The notes: generated by a model from the sequence alone, not told the origin. A stretch of DNA of 34,355 bases from Variovorax sp. CAN15 (GCF_030462475.1 NZ_JASMRZ010000015.1:71897-106251), one strand, 5' to 3'. Counted from the stretch's first letter, positions 8,785-17,366 are shown. Program-made: numbers and translations.

Positions 8785-9453
8785 GTGGCACGTCGTACGA
8801 AGGAAGAAGCATTGGCCACGCGGCATCGGTTGCTCGATGCGGCGGAGCTGTTGTTTCAGGCGCAGGGTGTCTCGCAGACCACGCTGCAGCAGATTGCGCA
8901 GCGGGCCGGCGCGACGCGCGGCGCCATCTACTGGCACTTCAAGGACAAGGCCGACCTCTTCAACGCGATGATGGAGCGCGTCATCCTGCCGCTGGAGGCC
9001 GCGCCGAGGGCGGCCGCCGCGCCCGGCGTCGACGATCCGCTGGCCGAGATCGAGGAGGGCATGGTCCACGCGCTGACCCTCATGACCACCGATCCGCAGG
9101 TGCGCCGCGTGTTCGACGTCGCCACCCACAAGGTCGAGTACACGCACGACATGGCGTCTGTGCAGCAGCGCCACCTGGACGCACGCAACGCCTGCGTGAC
9201 CGATTTCGAGAAGGCGCTGCGCCTGGCCGCGCGGCGCGGCCGCATCAAGCTGCCGGTGCCGGGCCACGTGGCGGCGCAGGGGCTGCATGCGCTGATCAGC
9301 GGGCTCATCCAGAACTGGCTGCTCGACCCGGAGGCCTTCGACCTCGTGCCCACCGGCAGGCGCACCTTCAGGGTCTATCTGGCGGGGCTCGGCTTCGCCC
9401 GGCCGCAGCCGGTGGCCCCCGCCGCGGCCGAGGCCGAAACAGCCGCCGCCTGA
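8785..9453 (+). CDS. TetR-family repressor of the efflux operon (AcrR/TtgR type)
   Basis: This 222-residue repressor starts with ARRTKEEALATRHRLLDAAE. Its helix-turn-helix is TTLQQIAQRAGATRGAIYWHF (about residues 32-52), which is nearly the AcrR consensus. The C-terminal ligand domain (MTTDPQVRRVFDVATHKVEYT, GLIQNWLLDPEAFDL) also matches the AcrR type. I chose GTG at 8785 because AGGAG (8775-8779) lies 5 bases before it; TTG at 8782 is too close. It is divergent to the adaptor-pump-channel operon and very probably represses it and itself until a pump substrate binds. Confidence 0.92.
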   Translation: MARRTKEEALATRHRLLDAAELLFQAQGVSQTTLQQIAQRAGATRGAIYWHFKDKADLFNAMMERVILPLEAAPRAAAAPGVDDPLAEIEEGMVHALTLMTTDPQVRRVFDVATHKVEYTHDMASVQQRHLDARNACVTDFEKALRLAARRGRIKLPVPGHVAAQGLHALISGLIQNWLLDPEAFDLVPTGRRTFRVYLAGLGFARPQPVAPAAAEAETAAA

Positions 9454-9496
9454 TAGGCGATAATGTCGAATTCCGGCGCAAACCGGACACCGATTC

Positions 9497-9571
9497 CTCG
9501 CTGTATTTCAACGGATAGAATTCGGCCCTCCGAAGGCTGAGATCCAGGTTCGATTCCTGGCGGCGGGACCA
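9497..9571 (+). tRNA. tRNA-Arg (anticodon CCG)
   Basis: A 75-base cloverleaf with encoded CCA can be folded by hand. The acceptor CTCGCTG pairs with CGGCGGG (two G-U pairs). The D arm is TTTC/GAAT with an 8-base loop and a U-U mismatch at 10-25. The anticodon stem is CGGCC/GGCTG with loop CTCCGAA, giving anticodon CCG at 9530-9532. The variable region has 4 bases, and the T arm CCAGG/CCTGG has loop TTCGATT. The T-arm and anticodon arm are convincing; the acceptor and D arm are weaker than usual. A strong terminator follows. A GATAAT about 33 bases upstream may be its -10. tRNA genes like this are common island insertion sites, and everything after it looks accessory. Confidence 0.8.
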
Positions 9572-9577
9572 GCTACC

Positions 9578-9614
9578 AAGCCGGACACATCCAAAGGTGT
9601 CCGGCTTTTTTTAT
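9578..9614 (+). terminator. Rho-independent terminator of the tRNA
   Basis: AAGCCGGACAC (9578-9588) pairs with GTGTCCGGCTT (9597-9607) over an 8-base loop, followed by TTTTTATTTT. It lies 7 bases after the tRNA CCA. Confidence 0.9.
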
Positions 9615-9637
9615 TTTCTCCTCTGGAGAGCGCTATT

Positions 9638-9729
9638 CTTCGGTCCGATAAGGTCCGAAGAAGTATGCCTCAATCCGACGTATGTTGGGGGTATCTGGAG
9701 GGGTATCGAAATGGCGGTTTGGGGGTATG
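9638..9729. repeat. inverted GGTCCGA repeat and three GGGGTAT repeats: possible island junction
   Basis: CTTCGGTCC (9638-9646) and GGTCCGAAG (9652-9660) form an inverted repeat with one mismatch. Three copies of GGGGTAT follow at 9688-9694, 9700-9706 and 9722-9728, two of them preceded by TT and a further G. Short repeated sites between a tRNA 3' end and an island integrase are often arm-type binding sites for the recombinase. No intact integrase follows here, so this may be the remnant of an attachment region. That reading is inference. Confidence 0.4.
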
Positions 9730-10336
9730 CGAAAACCGGCTCGGGTACCCCTTGGTTAGAGCGGCACAGGCAGCCGTATTTTTCACGTGCGACTGTCCCA
9801 AGGTGAACAGCCGATCTGCTTCTAGAGGGCTGTACGCATGGGTATTCAGGCGCGCGCTGGCTGTCCTTCAGAAGGTGTAGTGCATGACGACCTGCATCAG
9901 CCATGGGGGCGCTCTCGATTTCTCTCGCACCGCATCTCAGGATGTCCAGTGCCACCGCGTTGCACACGCTAGCGACGGCGGCTTCGGTTAAGGGTTGTCC
10001 GATACCTGCCCGTGCAACACCACAAGCCCGAGCACGACAACGGCCTGAGGGCAGGTGTTGGACAAGCCTCTAAGGAGGAAACCGCGAAATGCTCTGCTGG
10101 GGACGGGGAAGGCTACGGGCCTATGGGGATTCGGAACGCGTGGCCCAAGTTGGCTCCGACGCAGAGCCCGAGAGACGGCTCCGATGGCGTTGCCGAAGCG
10201 CAGTAAATCCAGGCCATCGTTCGCATTGCTCGACGCCAGGACGGTCGACGAAGGGCATCACCGGACTCGAAGACCAGACTTCCTCTCATCGGCCCGATGG
10301 CAACAAGGGTCGAAGGTTGGCTGAGCAACTGCGTCG
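9730..10336. other. about 600 bp without a recognisable gene
   Basis: No open frame here has a convincing ribosome site or family pattern. The small frames (for example 10012-10206) have unlikely composition. The right part, directly after the IS91-type transposase stop at 10337, should contain the origin end (oriIS) of that element, but I could not fix the exact boundary. Confidence 0.5.
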
Positions 10337-11533
10337 TCATGGCGCTCGGACCTGTGGTGGCGGCGCACGGATCGGCTGCCCGCGAACCAACGTCAGCAAG
10401 ACGATCATCGCAGCGCCGCAGTGCATGCAGACGAAGGTCGGTTGAGGACGGCATGGCTCGGCATCCAGGCTCGTGATTTGGGGGACGGCGTCAGCCTTCT
10501 GCCCCAGTAGTTCGCGGATGCGCATCAGGTTGGCTGTGCGATTGCCGTTGGACAGGATCCCGTAGTGCCGGATGCGATGGAAGCCACTCGGCAGGACGTG
10601 CAAAAGGAAGCGGCGCATGAACTCATCGGCATCGAGCGTCATCGTCTTGCGCCGGGTGCGGCCCTTGGCCCGATAGTCCTTCCAACGGAAGGTGACGCTT
10701 TGCTCGTCCATCGCTACAAGCCGGCTGTTGGAGATGGCGACGCGGTGCGTGTAGCGAGACAGGTAGGCCAGCACCGCTTCGGGTCCGGCGAACGGTCGTT
10801 TGGCGTAGACGACCCATTCGCACTTGCGCAGCGGTGCGAGCCAGTGCGCAAAGGCGCGCGCGTCGGTCAGCGCGGCGAACTCGCCGAAGAACCGCAGGCG
10901 GCCCGCGCGATGCAGTTGCCCGAGCGCTTCGAGGAATCGCTTTCTGAACAGGCGCGACAGCACCCGCACGGACAGGAAGAAGCCGGGCTTGCAGGCGACC
11001 CAGCGCTCGCCATCCGGTGACAGACCTCCGCCCGGCACGATACCGTGCACATGCGGATGGTGCGTCAGTGCCGATCCCCACGTGTGCAGCACCAGGGTCG
11101 CGCCGATGCTCGCGCCAAGGTGCTTGGGATCGGCCGCGATGGTCAACAGTGTCTCGGCGGCCGCATCGAACAGCAAGGCGTAGATCTGGGCCTTGTTGTA
11201 GTAGGCGATGGCACTGATCGGCGCCGGCAGGGTGAAGACGACGTGGTAGTAGTCAACCGGCAGCAGATCGGCCTGGCGCGCCTGGAGCCAGCGCTGCGCC
11301 GCACTCGCCTGGCACTTCGGGCAATGCCGGTTGCGGCATGAGTTGTAGGCGATCTGATCCTGCCCGCAGCCTTCGCAACGCAACACGTGGCCCCCCAGCG
11401 CCGCGCTGCGGCACTGCTCGATGGCCGACATGACCTTGAGTTGACCCAGGCTCAGGTGACCACGCTGCGCGTTGCGCCAGCCAGGACCGTGGGTGCGGAA
11501 GATGTCGGCGACTTCCAGGGCGCAGTGCGCCAT
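10337..11533 (-). CDS. IS91-family transposase (HUH, Y2)
   Basis: This 398-residue rolling-circle transposase shows the family's features in order. An N-terminal zinc finger has Cys53, Cys56, Cys66, Cys71 and Cys74 in CEGCG and SCRNRHCPKCQA. The HUH motif is HPHVHG (His161, His163), and the catalytic tyrosine pair is Tyr257 and Tyr261 in YLSRYTHRVAISN. A final zinc-like CMHCG lies close to the C-terminus. Length matches IS91/IS801 relatives and I see no frameshift, so it is probably active. It starts 9 bp after the tyrosine recombinase gene and is translated with it. Confidence 0.95.
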   Translation of the reverse strand: MAHCALEVADIFRTHGPGWRNAQRGHLSLGQLKVMSAIEQCRSAALGGHVLRCEGCGQDQIAYNSCRNRHCPKCQASAAQRWLQARQADLLPVDYYHVVFTLPAPISAIAYYNKAQIYALLFDAAAETLLTIAADPKHLGASIGATLVLHTWGSALTHHPHVHGIVPGGGLSPDGERWVACKPGFFLSVRVLSRLFRKRFLEALGQLHRAGRLRFFGEFAALTDARAFAHWLAPLRKCEWVVYAKRPFAGPEAVLAYLSRYTHRVAISNSRLVAMDEQSVTFRWKDYRAKGRTRRKTMTLDADEFMRRFLLHVLPSGFHRIRHYGILSNGNRTANLMRIRELLGQKADAVPQITSLDAEPCRPQPTFVCMHCGAAMIVLLTLVRGQPIRAPPPQVRAP

Positions 11534-11542
11534 GAAGACGAT

Positions 11543-12415
11543 CTACGCAGACAGCTTCTCCAGCGGGCTGACGACGTCGCGCAGGACTTCGGTAGCCACG
11601 TGCGTGTAGACCGACGTGGTCTCCAGCTTCTTGTGGCCGAGCATCACCTGGATCACGCGGATGTCCACCTTCTGCTCCAGCAGGTGCGTGGCGAAGCTGT
11701 GGCGCAGCGTATGCATGGTGACGCGCTTGTCGATCTTGGCCGCTTCGGCAGCGTCATGGACTGCCCGGTTGAGCTGGCGCGCGGTCAAGGGATCGACCGG
11801 GTTCTGCCCGGGAAACAGCCAACCGTTGGGCAGCATCTTGCCCATCGCATTTGCATATCGCCACCAGGCCCGCAGCCGCTCCAGCAGAACCGGCGAGAGC
11901 ATCGCATAGCGATCCTTGCGACCCTTGCCCTGCTCGACGCGCAGGGTCATGCGCTCGCTGTCGATGTCGCCGACCTTCAGCGCAACGATCTCACTGACCC
12001 GCAGGCCGGTGCCGTAGGCGATGGACAGTGCCGTGTGGTACTTGAGGTTGGTAGCTGCTGCGATAAGGCGTGCGGCCTCATCGCGGCTGAGCACCACCGG
12101 CAGCTTCTGGGGCACACGCACGTAGCTCATCCTCTCGACCAGTTCGCCGCGATTGAGCGTGACGTCGAAGAAGAACTTCAGGCCGGTGATGGTGGCGTTG
12201 AGCGTGATCGGCGAGACGCCCCGATCGACCAGGTGCAGCTGGAAACGCCGCAGATCCTCCTCGGTGGCTGTGTCGGGGGAGCGCTGAAGGAAGCTCGCGA
12301 GGTAGCGCACGGCACGGATGTAGGCAGATTGCGTCTTGGGGCCGAGCTTGCGCATGCGCATGTCGTCGAGCAAGCGCTGGCGCAGCGGTGAAACCGCCGG
12401 TGTGGAAGGGATCAT
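11543..12415 (-). CDS. tyrosine recombinase of the IS91-type element
   Basis: This 290-residue XerC/D-like recombinase carries the complete catalytic set: Arg139 in GTGLRVSEI, a lysine in QGKGRKDRY, His235 and Arg238 in HTLRHSFATHLL, His261 in MLGHKKLETT and the nucleophile Tyr270. The N-terminal core-binding domain (MRMRKLGPKTQSAYIRAVRY) is typical of integron-type and phage-type integrases. It precedes the IS91 transposase by 9 bp, an arrangement known from a subgroup of IS91 elements that carry an accessory integrase. The ATG at 12415 has AGGAG 8 bases upstream. It is therefore best read as part of that element and not as the island's own integrase. Confidence 0.92.
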   Translation of the reverse strand: MIPSTPAVSPLRQRLLDDMRMRKLGPKTQSAYIRAVRYLASFLQRSPDTATEEDLRRFQLHLVDRGVSPITLNATITGLKFFFDVTLNRGELVERMSYVRVPQKLPVVLSRDEAARLIAAATNLKYHTALSIAYGTGLRVSEIVALKVGDIDSERMTLRVEQGKGRKDRYAMLSPVLLERLRAWWRYANAMGKMLPNGWLFPGQNPVDPLTARQLNRAVHDAAEAAKIDKRVTMHTLRHSFATHLLEQKVDIRVIQVMLGHKKLETTSVYTHVATEVLRDVVSPLEKLSA

Positions 12416-12543
12416 GATCGTGCTCCTGTCGAAGAACGAGGCCGATTGCCTCGGTTCTCAACATAGACAGGGGCGCAATGCCTATCCGCACCGCGGCCAT
12501 TGCGGCGGGCTACCGCGCGAGCGGTTTAGTCCGTAGACTGATT

Positions 12544-12576
12544 GCGGTCGCTCATGCGCTAAAGATAAGCGACCGC
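12544..12576. repeat. 9-bp perfect inverted repeat
   Basis: GCGGTCGCT (12544-12552) and AGCGACCGC (12568-12576) pair perfectly over a 15-base loop. The hairpin lies just outside the likely end of the IS91-type element, and no gene is adjacent. It may be an operator, an element end or an intergenic hairpin. The rest of 12577-12826 holds nothing I recognise. Confidence 0.5.
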
Positions 12577-12826
12577 TGTTGTCAGAAGCTGCCCTTGAAG
12601 GTCCTAGGTCGCGGTGGTCCCCAATGCTGGCAGTCGGTCTATGCCTGCGAGTCGCCGTACGCACAACGGCGGCCCCCGGTCAAGATTGGGAGCTGCCGCT
12701 CGAGGCGCTATCCGTTAATGACAGCGTCACCGGAAACTGGTCGCGGTGCGTTCGCGTAGTCCCATGACGTGGCAGGCCCAGTGGACATGCTCATCTGTGA
12801 TGCGCGAAATCTCGAAAGATGCGGCG

Positions 12827-13102
12827 TCAGTCAACGGCGCCCCCGGGGGGCACGGGCGCTTCGTTGACCGGAGCGCTAGCGGCGCGCGCTGTCAAGGCCT
12901 CCGCCGTAGCAGGAGCCACGGCGGCAGTGCCGGTGGCTGTGGCTGGAGAGGCGCCTGTCACTGTGCCGTCTGCGACATCCAAAGGCTCTGTAACGTAGGC
13001 AATGGCATCCTTGACGTATTGCGGAAGTCTGGCCTGCAGGACCGCTGCAGAGATGGATGAGCCATCCGCGGCGCTCTGTGGAACATCAGCTGGCGCGCCC
13101 AA
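12827..13102 (-). pseudogene. Ala-rich fragment, possible gene remnant
   Basis: An open frame of 91 residues from TTG 13102 reads QARLPQYVKDAIAYVTEPLD followed by an Ala/Thr/Pro/Val-rich tail. The frame continues open upstream to a stop near 13160 with the same kind of composition but no start codon or ribosome site. This looks like the C-terminus of a larger protein whose front is lost. I do not recognise the family, and it may be non-coding. Confidence 0.3.
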
Positions 13103-13312
13103 AGCAGACGTTGCGGCAGGGCTTTGAAGACTAGCCGAGGTGAACCTGGGCGTTGTGTATCAAGTGAGGACCGTAGTCGAGAGGGGATCTTGGCTCAAGG
13201 TGCGCGAGACAGAGATGCCGATTCGCTGGCGACTGTCATCCGTGGATGCGCAACCGATCGAGGGCGAAGTGGCGTTTCAAGAATGGTGTCGCTTCTGAGA
13301 GCTTCCGTGGAT

Positions 13313-14929
13313 TCAGGAACCACGTCTTCGGCGTGGTTGCAAAAGCGGCGTTGCCTTCGTCCCAGACTGGGCGAACGCGGCAGCTGCCACGCGTTCACAG
13401 TAGATGCTTGCCAGATCACCATGGTCAAGCTCGCGCAACCGGGCGATGTCGGGCGCACCAGCCATGAACTCCAGCAGCTTGGCCTTAGGCGTTTTCGTAT
13501 ACGTCGCCATCAAGAAATCGTAGAGGTCAAGGGCCGTGTCGCACTTGCCTTCACGGGAGACTTCGCCAAAGAAGGTCTCAGGATGCTGACGCCACGCAGC
13601 CATTTCTGCATCGGACAGAGGGCAGCTCACGATGAACGAGCGCCCATCGTCCAACTGGACAGCACATGTGGCCGACATTTCTTGCTCTACCACTACGCCG
13701 GATGTCAGAACGCCCTCAACTTCTTCACCGTCAGGACCCGGTACGAGCAATCTGCTTCCGATCATCAAACTGCGGTCGACCGTCGAAAAAGCGAAGTCCG
13801 GTATGTCGCCGTCGAAGGTTGCGGGAATCGTTGAATGTTGACGCATCGAGCGAAGGAGGGCGTGCATCTCGAGATGCGCGCGCCTCGCTTCAATCGCAGC
13901 GCGTAATGAATGGTACTGGTGGTCGTTCTTAAACTCTTCGATATGCAAACTGTCGCCCAATGTGATGCAACGCCATTTCGTTTCATTCAGATGGTGCTCC
14001 CAGGGCGTGTTGGTGAGGAATACGTAGGCCGGCGGGAGGCGTTGAGCTTCTGGATCGAACTCCTCGAAGCGACGAAGAAGCTCAAATCCGCGCTGCGCAT
14101 AGAGCGGTATGGCTTCTTCAGTCGAGGGATCTGGGGCATTGAGGTCAATGAAGACGATACGCGGATGGTCAGCTGACTTGCGAAGCGCCCGAACGAGTTG
14201 ACGTTGCACGCGCCCGCTCTCGGACCTCTTTGCTTCCACCGAGAAGCGCCTACCCGTGCTTGCGTAGGTTGCAACGAACTCGCAATGCGACGATGTGCGG
14301 TCGTCTTCGTTCTCAAATTCAAGCGTAAAGCCGGCACGAGCGAGCAGTGCTGCGACCCGCACTTCGTACCGCGCCCCGGGAAACATCTGCTTGCTGCGAA
14401 GGCGCTGGATCAGCTTGCTTTGAAGGTCGGCATTGTGGTCGAGGGCATACAGGTCATACGCCAAGTGCAGGTAGGCGGCGAAAGCCCCTGTGGCCGATGC
14501 CGTGGCAACTGTGCCTGGTTCCTTAATGAACTGCCGTTGCTGATCGCACAGGAGGTGATACCAAACTAGGATGGGATGGCGCTCGTCCATCGGCCTTTTC
14601 AGTTCGGCGGTGCCCCACTCTGACCCAAGCGCGTCCTTTAGGTAGTCCACCAGAAAATCGTGAAAGGTTTTCCACTTCGTGGATGCAAGAATGCGATTGC
14701 GCACGGCGACCACTTGGTGTCCGCTGTCAGTCCTGGTGGCAACGATGGGCCTCCCAAGACCTTGCTGAATCATGCGCTGGTGCTCGTTTGCCTCGTGCCT
14801 GGCTCGGAGTTGCGGCACTATCGTCATGGCCGCCTGAAGGCGATCTAGGCTACCCAGTGCGCCGTGGCACCGTTTGTATTTCTTCCCGCTGCCGCAGGGG
14901 CACGGATCGTTTCGCCCAACCTTCGGCAT
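13313..14929 (-). CDS. SEC-C motif protein with Mrr-like PD-(D/E)XK nuclease signature
   Basis: This gene encodes 538 residues. The N-terminus is a zinc-binding SEC-C motif, [17 protein letters not shown] (Cys10, Cys12, Cys21, His22). Around residues 185-235 there is a restriction-endonuclease-like pattern. First comes [17 protein letters not shown] with Glu189, as in Mrr-type helices. Then Glu217 appears in CEFVA in the place of the usual Asp, and FSVEAKR supplies Glu232-x-Lys234. The C-terminal half (370-538) is unrecognised. ATG 14929 has AGGAG 6 bases upstream; the extra residues up to 14974 are poor. GC content looks lower than the chromosomal part, and the gene stands alone beside an IS91 element. 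SEC-C domains occur fused to many partners, including defence proteins. Nuclease and antiviral roles are inferred. Confidence 0.85.
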   Translation of the reverse strand: MPKVGRNDPCPCGSGKKYKRCHGALGSLDRLQAAMTIVPQLRARHEANEHQRMIQQGLGRPIVATRTDSGHQVVAVRNRILASTKWKTFHDFLVDYLKDALGSEWGTAELKRPMDERHPILVWYHLLCDQQRQFIKEPGTVATASATGAFAAYLHLAYDLYALDHNADLQSKLIQRLRSKQMFPGARYEVRVAALLARAGFTLEFENEDDRTSSHCEFVATYASTGRRFSVEAKRSESGRVQRQLVRALRKSADHPRIVFIDLNAPDPSTEEAIPLYAQRGFELLRRFEEFDPEAQRLPPAYVFLTNTPWEHHLNETKWRCITLGDSLHIEEFKNDHQYHSLRAAIEARRAHLEMHALLRSMRQHSTIPATFDGDIPDFAFSTVDRSLMIGSRLLVPGPDGEEVEGVLTSGVVVEQEMSATCAVQLDDGRSFIVSCPLSDAEMAAWRQHPETFFGEVSREGKCDTALDLYDFLMATYTKTPKAKLLEFMAGAPDIARLRELDHGDLASIYCERVAAAAFAQSGTKATPLLQPRRRRGS

Positions 14930-15443
14930 AAGCGCTCCTAGAAAGCACCACGCCGCGCCATGCGACGCATGCACGCACGCGGCGAGTTAGGAACCTGCTC
15001 GCGGCGCGGCAGATAGATTCACATCATGCCTTAGGGGTGAAACCACCGGCAGCGGTTCAGCACTGAGGCGTAGTCTGTCACGGCAGATCAGCTATGTGCG
15101 GCTGACCGGAAGTGGTCGTGAGGCTTGAGGCGATCTGCACACCCAACTGGTTGCTTTGCTGCACCTCAGCTTCCCGCCTTCAGCGGCCATTCGCAGGTTG
15201 CATCGACCGGTTGAATCCGCCCTGCATAGCCGTCCTTCGTGTGCGCCCGCTTCAGACTGTTGCGAGACCGGGCTACACGCCTGGCTATCTCGCGAATGCA
15301 CAACCATTCATTTCATTTGCATCTTTTACTCAGAGCAAATCAGCCGGCGCATCATGCCTTGTGCATGTCGTATTGATGCACTTTGGGTCTCGGCTCGACC
15401 CACCGGCCGCTCCGGTATCCAACTACTTCAATTGGAGACCCAA
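14930..15443. other. about 510 bp intergenic, no recognised gene
   Basis: This gap separates the divergent SEC-C gene and the exported NTF2-like gene. It must hold both promoters. I see no open frame with a convincing start and no clear repeat, and the frames on both strands lack family patterns. Confidence 0.5.
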
Positions 15444-16007
15444 ATGAAAAAATTCATTCCCAGCGCCATCGCCAGCCTCCTGATCGCCGGGGCAATCTTG
15501 CCGGCCGCCGCCAAGGAGAAAGTCGTCGACTGGAGCATCACGGAAGCGGAAGTCCTGGGGGCCCAGCAGGCCTGGTGCAAGGCGCTGGTCGACATCAGCG
15601 CTGCGAATTCCAGCGGAGGGCAGCCGGCCGCCAGGGCGCTGGCCGAGAAGGTCATCGACAGCGCTTACGCCTACCAACTGGGCGCGGTGCTGTTCAAGCC
15701 GACGCTCACGACATCGCCGCAGACCTTCCGCACCGCTCGCGACGGTGCGCTGGCGTACTTCGTGGGCGGCAACCCTGCCTTTCCCAACGACACCGGCTTC
15801 GCCCTGAAGGGCTGGACTAAATGCGAGATTGCCAACAGTGCCGTGCTCATCCACGGCGACGTGGCCAGCACGCTGGGTAACGTGCTGTTCACTGACCCGG
15901 ACGGCAAGGTCACCACGGTCGACAAGACCTGGACTTTCGTGAAGGACGGTGCCGGCAAGCTGCGCATCGTCGTGCATCACTCGTCGCTGCCGTACGCTGG
16001 CCGTTGA
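15444..16007 (+). CDS. exported NTF2-like protein (often mislabelled phosphoribosyl-AMP cyclohydrolase)
   Basis: This 187-residue protein has a Sec signal peptide (MKKFIPSAIASLLIAGAILP, cleavage near AAAKEK), so it acts in the periplasm. The mature part matches a family with an NTF2/CaMKII-association-like fold: ITEAEVLGAQQAWCKALVDIS, VIDSAYAY, VLFKPTLTTSPQTFRT, ALAYFVGG, DTGFALKGW and a final KLRIVVHHSSLPY. Relatives are frequently named phosphoribosyl-AMP cyclohydrolase, which I regard as a propagated error: HisI is a cytoplasmic histidine-pathway enzyme with a metal-binding CxxC-type signature that is absent here. GGAGA lies 6 bases before ATG 15444; the longer upstream frame has no support. 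Real function unknown. Confidence 0.85.
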   Translation: MKKFIPSAIASLLIAGAILPAAAKEKVVDWSITEAEVLGAQQAWCKALVDISAANSSGGQPAARALAEKVIDSAYAYQLGAVLFKPTLTTSPQTFRTARDGALAYFVGGNPAFPNDTGFALKGWTKCEIANSAVLIHGDVASTLGNVLFTDPDGKVTTVDKTWTFVKDGAGKLRIVVHHSSLPYAGR

Positions 16008-16292
16008 ACACCGCGTTCGAGTGCCGGCAGGCCCAGGCTCTAGGGCGGCGCCTTCAGGGGGCCTTCATCGGGTGATGACGGCCCCTCGGAGGACCGTCAT
16101 TGGCGGCTCAAAGGCGCGAATCGGTGGCAGCACGCCGTCGTAGCGCGCGACCTGCACCGCAGTGAGTTGCCCCGCGCAACCCTGCGCCAGCGATGAGGTG
16201 CCGATGTCGCGCGTCAACACATTGGGGTTGCCGTGCACGCTTGCACTTCGAGCGGCAGTGGTCAGAGTGGCTGAACGCCTGTCTGTCTTGGG

Positions 16293-16802
16293 TCAGTAGG
16301 CACCCATGTAGTCGCGCTTGCCGATCTCAACACCGTTGTGACGCAAGATGGCATAGGTGGTGGTCACGTGGAAGAAAAACTGCGGCAGTCCATAGTGCAG
16401 AAGATATGCGCCTGCAGTCAGCTTCTTTTCCTTGGGGGTGCCGGGGCGCAATACGATCTCGCGGCTTTCGCTGGAATCAAATTGCTCAGGCTTGAAGGAG
16501 CCGATATGGGCCAAAGCTTTGGCGATCAACGCTTGCAGGTCGGCGAAGCTGACCTCGGTGTCGGGCCAGGACGGCACCTCGGCACCAGCCAGGCGGGAGG
16601 CAATGCCCTTGGAGAAGTCTGCGGCGATCTGTACCTGACGTACCAGCGGAAACATGTCAGGGAACAGCCGCGCCTGCAGCAGCGCATTTGGATCGATATT
16701 TCTTTGCGTCGCCTGGCCTTCGGCCTTCTTGAGCACGTCGGACAGGGCGCGCAGCATCTGCTGCATGACGGGAACGGAGGCGTTGTACAGCGGGCTAGTC
16801 AT
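16293..16802 (-). CDS. DUF1993 family protein
   Basis: This 169-residue protein begins MTSPLYNASVPVMQQMLRAL and matches the DUF1993 family over its whole length: RLFPDMFPLVRQVQIAADF near the middle, then LLHYGLPQFFFHVTTTYAIL and the terminal GKRDYMGAY. The fold is a DinB-like four-helix bundle. It is cytoplasmic with no signal peptide. No obvious operon partner: it is convergent to the exported NTF2-like gene (16007). The 285 bp between them contain only an open minus-strand frame of about 60 codons that I could not assign. Function unknown. Confidence 0.88.
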   Translation of the reverse strand: MTSPLYNASVPVMQQMLRALSDVLKKAEGQATQRNIDPNALLQARLFPDMFPLVRQVQIAADFSKGIASRLAGAEVPSWPDTEVSFADLQALIAKALAHIGSFKPEQFDSSESREIVLRPGTPKEKKLTAGAYLLHYGLPQFFFHVTTTYAILRHNGVEIGKRDYMGAY

Positions 16803-17366
16803 GGTGAGTTCACTTCAAAAATTGGGCACGATGGCCGGAGTTGGCGTGGCAGGGGCCCTGCCGACCATGTAAGGCTAACAGCACAGGGCGAACTGAATCG
16901 CCCCGGCTTTTGTGGCTAGCTTTTCTTCCCGCTGGTAGTCGGAGCAGCCGCGTTGAAGGGCGGTTCATTAGCAAGAAGCGGACGTCAATTGCAGACGCAC
17001 GACGGACCGCGATCGCTGCGTAGCAGCTTTCCACTGGGCCCTCTTCAGACTGGTCAGCGTCATTCGCGGCAAACAGCTTGAGCGGCGGCTTCGAGCATGA
17101 CCGGCCAAAGGACGTTCCCGGTCACGTCGGGTTGACAGAGTCAGCGATTGGATCGCACGGAAGTTTCGATCGTGTACAAGGTGGCGTGTTGGTGCCGTCC
17201 GGAGCCCGGGCGGCCGCGTCTTTACGCAGACGGACCCGCTGCGCCGAAAGCCCGGCGTGCACGGGAGCACTAGCAGGCCGCTTGCCATCGCGCAAGGTCA
17301 GCCGCGCACATGCAGAGATCTTCGCTTCCGCCTCGTGCTCGCGACCTCAGCGCTACTCTGTGGAGC
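16803..17366. other. about 560 bp with no recognised gene
   Basis: The frames present are Arg/Ser-rich and lack ribosome sites. A minus-strand tail reading PPFNAAAPTTSGKKS then stop (ending near 16918) may be a remnant of a lost gene. No repeats or RNA gene were noticed. Confidence 0.4.

Larger units (their letters stand above)
10100..12540 (-). mobile_element. IS91-family insertion sequence with accessory integrase
   Basis: The transposase (10337-11533) and tyrosine recombinase (11543-12415) form one two-gene element. Rolling-circle elements lack terminal inverted repeats and target duplication, so ends are approximate. Upstream of the recombinase, CGCAATG (12474-12480) and CATTGCG (12498-12504) form an inverted repeat that may belong to the terIS end. 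The oriIS end should lie within about 250 bp after the transposase stop. Confidence 0.7.

Noticed and set aside
9665..9880. 71-residue frame after the tRNA
   Set aside because: It runs through the GGGGTAT repeats, has no ribosome site and no protein-like pattern.
11387..12391. 334-residue plus-strand frame opposite the tyrosine recombinase
   Set aside because: Antisense to a recombinase with all catalytic residues.
11543..12415. tyrosine recombinase considered as an integron integrase
   Set aside because: No attI/attC sites or gene cassettes are seen, and it is coupled to an IS91 transposase, which explains it better.
16071..16260. minus-strand open stretch reading DIGTSSLAQGCAGQLTAVQV then a stop
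   Set aside because: Composition is acceptable but there is no start, no ribosome site and no family I recognise; too weak to call a gene.
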